A DNA stretch of 30,117 nucleotides, taken from positions 1-30,117 of the forward strand of contig JAEXAH010000005.1 of assembly GCA_023458315.1 (NCBI GenBank), in the 5' to 3' direction. This document shows positions 16,243 through 23,193 of the stretch, one piece after another (position 1 is the first letter of the stretch; each line of letters begins with the position of its first letter). The notes below the pieces were generated by a model, which saw nothing but the letters and a program-made list of their open reading frames with translations, did no database searches and was not told where the DNA came from. The position numbers and the translations under genes are program-made. The stretch comes from Pseudomonadota bacterium (GTDB taxonomy: Bacteria > Pseudomonadota > Alphaproteobacteria > Rhodospirillales > Magnetospirillaceae).

Positions 16243-16641
16243 TCAGCGCAGAGTGTTGTTGATCAGATAGGCGGCGATGTCGGCGGGCTTGGCCTTGCCC
16301 TTGGGCGGGGCCTTGCCTTCCAGCGCCAGGGCGACCAGCCGGGCGTTTTCCATGGCCGTCAGGTTGATCTTGACGATGCCCGGGGCGCCGCGCAGCTTTG
16401 GGTAGTAATTGGGGTCGACCAGCTTTTCCTTGCGGCCCAGCCGGGCCAGCGCCTCGTCCTCGGTCAGATCCGTCTCGGCGGTCTTCAGGATTTTCCAGTC
16501 GTCCTGTCCGCCCATTCCGGCCACCGCCTGTTCCGGGGTCTGGCCGTCGGCGATGCCCATCTTGAACAGGTTCTTGCCCAGGCCGACATCGGCGCCCCAT
16601 TCCTGCATGGTCTTGCTGATGGCGACGTAAAGGATGGGCAT
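16243..16641 (-). CDS. Conserved-looking hypothetical protein
   Basis: A 132-aa soluble protein I do not recognise. It begins MPILYVAISKTMQEWGADVG, then FKMGIADGQTPEQAVAGM and DWKILKTAE, and ends in a Lys/Pro-rich stretch followed by PADIAAYLINNTLR. The order (hydrophobic strand with YV, a short helix, K-MGIA, PEQAV, a WKIL strand) loosely recalls GIY-YIG/T5orf172-like folds, but catalytic residues are not evident and I do not assign it. ATG 16641 is preferred because GGAG lies 8 bases upstream; an ORF start at 16671 adds ten residues that look non-coding. It follows rpsI after a strong hairpin, so it is probably transcribed separately or by read-through. Confidence 0.65.
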   Translation of the reverse strand: MPILYVAISKTMQEWGADVGLGKNLFKMGIADGQTPEQAVAGMGGQDDWKILKTAETDLTEDEALARLGRKEKLVDPNYYPKLRGAPGIVKINLTAMENARLVALALEGKAPPKGKAKPADIAAYLINNTLR

Positions 16642-16679
16642 GGGACGGACTCCAACGGGATGGGTGATCATAAACGGGA

Positions 16680-16709
16680 AGAGGGCCGCCGGCGAACCGG
16701 CGACCCTCT
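16680..16709 (-). terminator. Terminator hairpin of rplM-rpsI
   Basis: On the minus strand a 13-bp stem (AGAGGGTCGCCGG with CCGGCGGCCCTCT, one T-G pair) closes on a TTCG tetraloop 30 bases after the rpsI stop. Only a short T-poor tail (TCCCGTTTA) follows, so some read-through to the 16641 gene is possible. Confidence 0.75.
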
Positions 16710-16739
16710 TGAACCATACACCAAATTCCCTGAACGCGA

Positions 16740-17207
16740 TTAGCGCTTGGAGAACTGGGTGGAACGGCGAGCCTTGTGCTTACCGTACTTCTTACGCTCG
16801 ACCACGCGCGGATCGCGGGTGAGGAAGCCGCCAGCCTTCAGCGCCGGGCGGGTGGCCGGGTCGAAGAAGGTCAGGGCACGGCTGATGCCGTGGCGCAGGG
16901 CGCCGGCCTGGCCCGACAGACCACCACCGGTGACGGTGGCGACGATGTCGAACTGGCCTTCGACGCGGGCGGTCTCGAACGGCTGGTTGATCAGCATGCG
17001 CAGCACCGGACGGGCGAAGTACGTGGTGACGTCGCGACCGTTGACGGTGATCTTGCCGGAACCGGGCTTGACCCACACGCGGGCAATGGCGTTCTTGCGC
17101 TTGCCGGTGGCATAGGAACGGCCCTGGGCGTCAACCTTGCGCTCGTGCACGGGCTGGGCCTGCGGAGCGGCGGCCTTGAGGTCGGCCAGGCTGGAGAGAT
17201 CGGCCAT
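16740..17207 (-). CDS. rpsI: 30S ribosomal protein S9
   Basis: A 155-aa small-subunit protein whose C-terminal tail reaches the P-site tRNA. Diagnostic segments are YATGKRKNAIARVWVKPG, GQAGALRHGISRAL and the invariant tail KARRSTQFSKR. The N-terminal extension of about 28 residues is usual in alphaproteobacteria. Its ribosome site (AAGAGG) is formed by the last codons of rplM, and the start is only 5 bases from the rplM stop, so the two are translationally linked. Confidence 0.98.
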   Translation of the reverse strand: MADLSSLADLKAAAPQAQPVHERKVDAQGRSYATGKRKNAIARVWVKPGSGKITVNGRDVTTYFARPVLRMLINQPFETARVEGQFDIVATVTGGGLSGQAGALRHGISRALTFFDPATRPALKAGGFLTRDPRVVERKKYGKHKARRSTQFSKR

Positions 17208-17212
17208 GGGAC

Positions 17213-17671
17213 TTACCTCTTGTTCTTCGGGTTCATCGAGGCGACGTCAACCACCGCCGGGGCCTGGGCCTCGTGCGGGTGGCTGGGGCCGGCGTAGACG
17301 CGCAGGTTCTTCATCTGCGCGCGGCCGAGCGGACCACGGGTGATCATGCGCTCGACGGCCTTGATGATGACGCGCTCGGGGAAACGACCGCTCAGCAGCT
17401 GGCCCATGGTACGGCCCTTGATGCCGCCCGGATGGCCGGTGTGCCAATAGAAGGTCTTGTCGGCCAGCTTGTTGCCGGTCAGCTTGACCTTCTCGGCGTT
17501 GATCACGATCACGTTGTCGCCCATGTCCATGTGCGGCGTGAAGGTGGGCAGGTGCTTGCCACGCAGGCGCATCGCGATGATGCTGGCGAGGCGGCCCAGA
17601 ACGACGCCGTCCGCGTCGATCACAACCCACTTCTTCTCAATTTCGGACGGTTTGACGTTATAGGTCTTCAT
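17213..17671 (-). CDS. rplM: 50S ribosomal protein L13
   Basis: A 152-aa early-assembly protein of the large subunit. Recognised from MKTYNVKPSEIEKKWVVIDA, the LRGKHLPTFTPHMDMGD region, VINAEKVKLTGNK and RMITRGPLGRAQ. ATG 17671 matches the family start; a GTG at 17680 would add three residues (MGA). First gene of the rplM-rpsI pair, with its promoter at 17731-17759. Confidence 0.97.
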   Translation of the reverse strand: MKTYNVKPSEIEKKWVVIDADGVVLGRLASIIAMRLRGKHLPTFTPHMDMGDNVIVINAEKVKLTGNKLADKTFYWHTGHPGGIKGRTMGQLLSGRFPERVIIKAVERMITRGPLGRAQMKNLRVYAGPSHPHEAQAPAVVDVASMNPKNKR

Positions 17672-17700
17672 GGCACCCACGGCAAAACCAGTTGAGGAGT

Positions 17701-17714
17701 CCGGACAAATCCGG
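17701..17714 (-). promoter_or_regulatory. Small hairpin in the rplM leader
   Basis: CCGGACAAATCCGG forms a 5-bp stem with a 4-base loop between the promoter and the rplM start. L13 operons are autoregulated in some bacteria through their leader; whether this stem takes part is unknown. Confidence 0.3.
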
Positions 17715-17730
17715 CCTCCGAAGGTCGCGG

Positions 17731-17759
17731 AGTATGGCCAGCGGCGCCCTCAGAGTCAA
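17731..17759 (-). promoter_or_regulatory. Promoter of rplM-rpsI
   Basis: On the minus strand TTGACT (17754-17759) and CATACT (17731-17736) are separated by exactly 17 bases, a good housekeeping-sigma promoter. The leader would be about 53 bases. Confidence 0.8.
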
Positions 17760-17973
17760 TGGAAAATAAATCGTTTAAAATCAATGCGTTACGATTGAGG
17801 TATCCTGATACCGCTCTCGGAAGCCGCTCTGGCGGCCGTTCGTGATGGGGTGGCGATTTGGGCGTCACCGGGTGTGGGCAAAACAACGTTATACATGTGT
17901 AATATAATGCCGATCTAATAAATGTGTCGTTAAATGTGTGGGAAATTCCGCCGGGCTGTGGCATGTCAGGGGA
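17760..17973. promoter_or_regulatory. A+T-rich divergent regulatory region, rplM / antiporter
   Basis: No gene is seen here. Visible elements are a 14-bp inverted repeat GGTATC-CT-GATACC (17799-17812), an exact TATAAT (17903-17908, plus strand) as a likely -10 of the antiporter gene with a poor -35, and a near-palindrome TTATACATGTGTAA (17889-17902) abutting that -10 like an operator. Confidence 0.5.
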
Positions 17974-19182
17974 ATGCCGACCCTTGCCCTGTTCCTTCTT
18001 CATGCCGGATTGGTGATCGGACTGCCCTTCGCCCTGTGGCGGCTGGGCGGTGTCCGGCGTTGGGTGCCGCTGGTGGTGGTGCAGATCGCCGTCGGGCTGG
18101 CGCTGGGGCCAAGTCTGCTGGGGCGGGTGGCGCCGGGGCTGTGGGCGGTGGCTTTTCCGCCCGGGGCGCTGGCGGCGCTGGATGGGCTGGTGTGGCTGGG
18201 GGTGTGCTATTTCGCCTTCGCCACCGGTCTGCATTTCGACCTGACCGAGTTTTCCGGGCGCGGCCGCGCCTTTGCCGTCAACGCCCTGTCCACTTTCGCC
18301 GTGCCCACCTTCGTCGGCTGCGGTGTGGGGGTGCTGCTGTTGCATGTGGCGCCGCAGGCGGTGGGGGCGGCGGCTTCGCCCTGGGCCTTCGTGCTGGGGG
18401 TCGGCGTGGCGGTGGGGGTGACGGCGCTGCCGGTGCTGGCGGCCATCTTGCGCGAGATGGGGCTGACCAACACCCGCCTGGGCGCCGAGGCGCTGGGCTG
18501 CGCCGCCGCCAACGACGCGGCGCTGTGGCTGATGGTGGCGGTGCTGCTGGTGGGCGCCCAGGGCGGCCCGGCGTGGCGGCTGGCGGTGATCGCGGGCGGC
18601 GCCGTGGCCTTCGCGCTGGTGCTGGCGCTGGCGGTGCGGCCGCTGCTGGCGCGGCTGGTGCGCCATGCCGACGGCGTGGTGTCGGAACGCGAGGTGGTGC
18701 TGCTGTCGGTGGGGCTGCTGGCCTCGGCCCTGGCCACCGAGCTTCTGGGGCTGCACGCGGTGGTCGGCGCCTTCGCCTTCGGCGCGGTGGTGCCCAAGGC
18801 CCTGGCCCGCGATCTGCTGGCCAAGTTCGAATCGTTCCTGATGGTGGTGCTGCTGCCGTTCTTCTTCATCGCCACCGGGCTGAAGACCCAGTTGGGTGGG
18901 CTGGACGGCGGCTGGCTGGTCTTCGTCCTGACCAGCGTCGCGGCGGTGGCGGCCAAGCTGGTGTCGGCGGCGATTCCGGCGCTGGTCCAGGGCTGGAACC
19001 GCCGCGAGGCGTGGGCGCTGGGCGCCCTGGTCGGCTGCAAGGGATTGATGGAGCTGGTGGTTCTGACCTTGCTGCTGGATCGCGGCATCCTGTCGGCCGC
19101 CGGTTTTTCCGGCATGGTGATGATGGCGCTGGTGACGACCGCGCTGACCCGTCCCTTGGCGGGCGTATTACTCGGGCGATGA
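17974..19182 (+). CDS. Cation/proton antiporter (Kef/NhaP-like, CPA superfamily)
   Basis: A 402-aa integral membrane protein with about 12 hydrophobic helices and no C-terminal TrkA-N or other cytosolic domain. The membrane-embedded ion-binding pair is N180-D181 (CAAANDAALW); in this superfamily ND is usually linked to electroneutral exchange and DD to electrogenic exchange. VGVTALPVLAAILREM resembles the unwound helix-4 region, and CKGLMELVVL is typical of helix 11-12 in Kef-like proteins. It probably exchanges Na+ or K+ for H+. The start is uncertain: ATG 17974 has AGGGGA immediately before it (too close), while a GTG at 17938 (12 more residues) has no ribosome site. Confidence 0.85.
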   Translation: MPTLALFLLHAGLVIGLPFALWRLGGVRRWVPLVVVQIAVGLALGPSLLGRVAPGLWAVAFPPGALAALDGLVWLGVCYFAFATGLHFDLTEFSGRGRAFAVNALSTFAVPTFVGCGVGVLLLHVAPQAVGAAASPWAFVLGVGVAVGVTALPVLAAILREMGLTNTRLGAEALGCAAANDAALWLMVAVLLVGAQGGPAWRLAVIAGGAVAFALVLALAVRPLLARLVRHADGVVSEREVVLLSVGLLASALATELLGLHAVVGAFAFGAVVPKALARDLLAKFESFLMVVLLPFFFIATGLKTQLGGLDGGWLVFVLTSVAAVAAKLVSAAIPALVQGWNRREAWALGALVGCKGLMELVVLTLLLDRGILSAAGFSGMVMMALVTTALTRPLAGVLLGR

Positions 19183-19244
19183 ATGTTGATTCCGCGGGCG
19201 GGCTGGGCGAACCTAGATCGGGGGTTCGCCTGTACGGGGGTGTC

Positions 19245-19460
19245 ATGAAAACCGTTGCCGCCATATCCTTCCGCGACAACCACAGCCTCAGCATGGACGT
19301 GGACGCGGTCAGTCGCATCGAAGTCTCCCGCGCCACCCAGATCGAGGACGATCTATGGTGTTGCGAATTGCTGATCCGCAGCGCCAACGGCACCATTGCC
19401 TTGCAATTGCTGTCCGACGCGCCGGAAAAGCTGACGGTGGCCACGGTGGGGCCGGAATAG
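19245..19460 (+). CDS. Small hypothetical protein (71 aa)
   Basis: A 71-aa protein, not recognised. It has alternating hydrophobic and polar residues typical of a small beta-rich domain (TVAAISF, then MDVDAVSRIEVSR, DLWCCELLIRS, TIALQLLS) and no signal peptide or membrane helix. A GGGGG run lies 4 bases before the ATG. It sits 62 bases after the antiporter on the same strand, so it may share its transcript. The compact ORF with balanced composition argues it is real. Confidence 0.6.
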   Translation: MKTVAAISFRDNHSLSMDVDAVSRIEVSRATQIEDDLWCCELLIRSANGTIALQLLSDAPEKLTVATVGPE

Positions 19461-19502
19461 CAACGACCATCAATAACAAAGATCATTCGTTCCTTGCGCA
19501 AA

Positions 19503-19558
19503 GTCGCTTACCCTGTCGGGCGGAACGCAACGACGTTCCGCCCGAAGCAATAAGCGAC
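19503..19558. repeat. Two-tier palindrome before the crotonase gene
   Basis: The outer arms GTCGCTTA (19503-19510) and TAAGCGAC (19551-19558) enclose a perfect 10-bp stem GGGCGGAACG (19518-19527) with CGTTCCGCCC (19534-19543), loop CAACGA. It ends 19 bases before the crotonase ATG and just upstream of its AAGGGAGG site. It could be a terminator-like hairpin for the upstream gene, a leader structure, or a REP-type element. Confidence 0.6.
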
Positions 19559-19577
19559 CCCACGCAAGGGAGGAAAC

Positions 19578-20363
<786 letters not shown>

Positions 20364-20424
20364 TTCCGTCGCGGGCGGAATTGCTTTAAGGTAGCGCGAT
20401 CAACGCGTGTTCCTTGGGGGAAGA

Positions 20425-21441
20425 ATGCCCGTCACCCGTCGTCGTCTGCTGCTGACCGGCCTTGCCGGTCTTGGTACCGCCGCCACCCTGCCTGCCTGGG
20501 CCCAGGCCATCGGAGCGCAAAGCGATCCCTGGGCCCAGGTCGATCCCTATGACGACCCGCGCAACGGCTTTCCGTCGCAGCGCGCCGCCCCCCAGGCGGC
20601 GGGTGCCGGAGGAGGGGGCGGCGCCGGTGCCGGTGGTGGCGGCGGTGGCGACGGCGTGTTCCGCCAGGGCCCCCGCCGTCAGGTGACGCCCGAGGAGGAA
20701 CGGCAGGAAATCGCCTTGGGCAGCCGGGATTATCTGGAAACCATCAACCAGGAGAGCGGCGGGCTGGTGTCCGACGCCCGGATCCAGCAGGCCATGCAAA
20801 GCTTCATCACGCCGCTGGCGCGCGTGACCGATCGCCGCAACCTGCCGTGGGAGGCCAGGGTGGGCCGCGACACCACCATCAACGCCTGGGCGCTGGGCGG
20901 CGGCAAGATGGCGTTCAATGCCGGACTGATCGCCGCCTGCGACCATCCCGGCGAATTGATGGCGGTGGTGGCGCACGAGATGGGACACGTGGATTGCATG
21001 CATTCCCTGCTGCGCCAGCGATGGGTCGACACCTTGCGGCACGCGGACCAGCACGGCATGCTGGACATGGCGAAGATGTCGGCCGAAGGACTGGTGTCCG
21101 GCGGCGCCCAGGGCGCCAGCGTGTTCGATCTGCTGATCACCGGCTTCTCGCGCGAGAACGAGTACGAGGCGGATGAACATTCCGTCGAACTGATGCGCCG
21201 GGCGGGCATGGACCCGTCGTGGACGGTGTCGCTGATGCGCAAGCTGGAGCGGCAGGACCGGCAATACGGCCATCACACGATGAATGAATTGTTGTCGAGC
21301 CATCCCAAATCGTCGGAACGGGCGGCCAATCTGGAAAGCCGCACCCGCCTTTCCCCCAAGCCCAAGGGCGACATGGTCGTGCCGGGCTGGGACGTGCTGA
21401 AGGCGGCGTATCCTACACTCGCCGAATGGCGGAACACCTGA
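20425..21441 (+). CDS. Tat-exported M48-family metalloprotease
   Basis: A 338-aa predicted periplasmic zinc protease. The N-terminus TRRRLLLTGLAGLGTAA ending AWAQA is a twin-arginine signal with a cleavage-like AxA. A low-complexity Gly/Ala stretch (about 58-75) follows, then the M48 domain: zinc site H184-E185-M-G-H188, third ligand E248 in NEYEAD. The C-terminal SSHPKSSERAANLE is typical of the LoiP/YcaL/BepA-like group involved in outer-membrane protein quality control. No TPR domain is present. ATG 20425 is chosen over an upstream start at 20407 because it directly begins the Tat signal and has GGGGGAAG before it. Only 12 bases separate it from mscS. Confidence 0.9.
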   Translation: MPVTRRRLLLTGLAGLGTAATLPAWAQAIGAQSDPWAQVDPYDDPRNGFPSQRAAPQAAGAGGGGGAGAGGGGGGDGVFRQGPRRQVTPEEERQEIALGSRDYLETINQESGGLVSDARIQQAMQSFITPLARVTDRRNLPWEARVGRDTTINAWALGGGKMAFNAGLIAACDHPGELMAVVAHEMGHVDCMHSLLRQRWVDTLRHADQHGMLDMAKMSAEGLVSGGAQGASVFDLLITGFSRENEYEADEHSVELMRRAGMDPSWTVSLMRKLERQDRQYGHHTMNELLSSHPKSSERAANLESRTRLSPKPKGDMVVPGWDVLKAAYPTLAEWRNT

Positions 21442-21453
21442 GGAGAATCCCCG

Positions 21454-22233
21454 ATGCCCGAACTTTCCACCTCCTCTCTGGCGCAGGTGACGGACCTCGC
21501 CATCCATTGGGGTGCCAACGGCGCCTGGGCGCTGGTCACGCTGGTGGTCGGCTGGGTGCTGGCCGGCTGGGCCGAGCGCGCGGTCAAGGGCGGTCTGGCC
21601 CGGGTGCGCGTCGCCGACCAGATGCTGCGCGGCTTCTTCGGCTCGCTGGCCCGCTGGGCGCTGCTGGCGGTGACGGGCATCGCCGTGCTGGAACGGTTGG
21701 GCGTGCAGACCACTTCGGTCGTCGCCATCCTGGGCGCCGCCGGTCTGGCGGTCGGTCTGGCGTTGCAGGGCACCCTGTCCAACCTGGCGGCGGGCGTCAT
21801 GCTGCTGCTGTTCCGTCCGTTCAAGGTGGGCGACGGCATCGAGGGCGGCGGTCTGGCCGGAACGGTCAAGGATGTGTCGCTGTTCCACACCCATCTGGTG
21901 ACGGGTGACAACATCCAGGTGATCGCCCCCAACGCGACGCTGTGGAACGCCGCGCTGCGCAACCTGTCCTTCTATCCCACCCGCAAGGTCGAGATCGTGG
22001 CGCCGGTGCCCTATGGCGCCGGGGCCGACCGCACGCTGGACACCATCCGCGCGCTGATCAAGGCCGATCCCCGCGTGGCGGCGGAACCGGCGCCCGCGGT
22101 GTCCCTGGGCAAGTTCGGTGAAAAGACCGTGGACGTGTCGGTGACGGTGTGGTGCGCCACCGGCGATGCCGGATCGGTGAAATCCGATCTGATGGTCGCC
22201 ATCTGGCGGGAATGCAGTCTGGGGGCGCAGTAA
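21454..22233 (+). CDS. mscS: Small-conductance mechanosensitive channel MscS
   Basis: A 259-aa homoheptameric osmotic safety valve of the inner membrane. Three N-terminal helices are visible; the pore helix TM3 has the small-residue pattern ILGAAGLAVGLALQGTLSN, followed by FRPFKVGD and the beta domain (GTVKDVSLFHTHL, NATLWN). The cytoplasmic alpha/beta part completes a protein of about E. coli MscS length (286 aa), slightly short at the C-terminus. AGGAGA lies 7 bases before the ATG. Probably cotranscribed with the M48 protease gene. Confidence 0.93.
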   Translation: MPELSTSSLAQVTDLAIHWGANGAWALVTLVVGWVLAGWAERAVKGGLARVRVADQMLRGFFGSLARWALLAVTGIAVLERLGVQTTSVVAILGAAGLAVGLALQGTLSNLAAGVMLLLFRPFKVGDGIEGGGLAGTVKDVSLFHTHLVTGDNIQVIAPNATLWNAALRNLSFYPTRKVEIVAPVPYGAGADRTLDTIRALIKADPRVAAEPAPAVSLGKFGEKTVDVSVTVWCATGDAGSVKSDLMVAIWRECSLGAQ

Positions 22234-22257
22234 GCTCGCCGGGTCTGTGGGGAAAGG

Positions 22258-23070
22258 CTATTTCAGCACTTTCTCCCACAGGCTCAGCACGATCTCGAAG
22301 ACGATCAGCAGCACGATGTACCACTCCACCCGCAACGAGCGGGTGGTGTGGACCAGATCCAGCAGGGTTTCGGCGGTGTCGCCGATCACCTCCAGCTTGT
22401 TGTCCAGGGCGCGGGACCGCTCGCGCACCTCGTATTCCCGTTCCAGGCGCCCGAACAGACCTTCCAGTTCGGGCGTGTACCACAGCACCTCGGGCTTCTC
22501 CAGCACCTCGGCGCGGCCGACCATGCGGTGCTGGGTCAGCAGCACGTCGCCGATCTGGCTCAGCAATTCCCGGATCTTGAAATTGCGGCTGCCGTGCTTT
22601 TTCAGGCGGGCGGCCAGCGGCTCGACCCGGTCGAAGACGTCGGCCACCTTGACCTCGAAATGGTCCAGCATGACGTCCTTGGCCAGCACGTCGGCGACGA
22701 TCTGCATGCGCTCGGGCGTCAGTTCCGACAGCACGATGTTGCCGTCGGGGTCCACGTGCTCGGTGCTGCCGGGCACGATGTCCACATGGGCCTGGTCGCG
22801 GCCGGGGGTGGGCAGGGGGTCGGACACCAGCCGCGCCACGTCGGCCAGGAAGTGGGCTTCCTCTTCGGCGGTGACGTCGAACAGCACCACGGCGCCATAG
22901 CGGAACAGCACGGCATGGCCGTCGCGGCCCATGCGCACGGTCAGGGGCGTGGTGGCCAGCGCCTGCTTCTGCTCGAAGCCGCGAATGTCCAGGCGGTCGC
23001 CCAGCAGGAAGGCGCGGGCGATGACGGAACGCCGCGCGGGTGGCGGCGGGGATTGGTCGGGTGTGGTCAT
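22258..23070 (-). CDS. RMD1/DUF155-family membrane-anchored protein
   Basis: A 270-aa member of the RMD1/YebA (DUF155) family, in eukaryotes associated with mitochondria. Motifs include AVLFRYGAVVLFDV (N-terminal strands), LDHFEVKVADVFD, IGDVLLTQHRMVGRAEVLEKPEVLW and the region ELEGLFGRLEREYEVRERSR. A single C-terminal membrane helix (about 248-266, EWYIVLLIVFEIVLSLWE) makes it tail-anchored. Biochemical function unknown. It converges on mscS (24-bp gap) and is divergent from the histidine kinase. Confidence 0.85.
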   Translation of the reverse strand: MTTPDQSPPPPARRSVIARAFLLGDRLDIRGFEQKQALATTPLTVRMGRDGHAVLFRYGAVVLFDVTAEEEAHFLADVARLVSDPLPTPGRDQAHVDIVPGSTEHVDPDGNIVLSELTPERMQIVADVLAKDVMLDHFEVKVADVFDRVEPLAARLKKHGSRNFKIRELLSQIGDVLLTQHRMVGRAEVLEKPEVLWYTPELEGLFGRLEREYEVRERSRALDNKLEVIGDTAETLLDLVHTTRSLRVEWYIVLLIVFEIVLSLWEKVLK

Positions 23071-23133
23071 GGGGGGCGATGCTGGCGCGAAGCGGCGGCC
23101 GAATCAAGTGAACCCTGTGCGGCGATGTTTCGC

Positions 23134-23162
23134 TTGAAGCCCTTTCGGGGCGCCCCTATCCT
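23134..23162 (+). promoter_or_regulatory. Promoter of the histidine kinase gene
   Basis: TTGAAG (23134-23139), a 17-base spacer, and TATCCT (23157-23162) give a plausible housekeeping promoter; transcription would start near 23169, 25 bases before the GTG. The spacer carries CCTTTCGGGGCGCCCC. Confidence 0.6.
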
Positions 23163-23193
23163 TTCGGGGTGGTGGACGAACGAGGTGGGAACA

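Noticed and set aside
17934..19460. A 508-codon frame spanning the antiporter and the 71-aa protein
   Set aside because: The first part is a Gly/Arg/Ala-rich shadow of the antiporter; only its last 71 codons (from 19245) form a sensible protein, listed separately.
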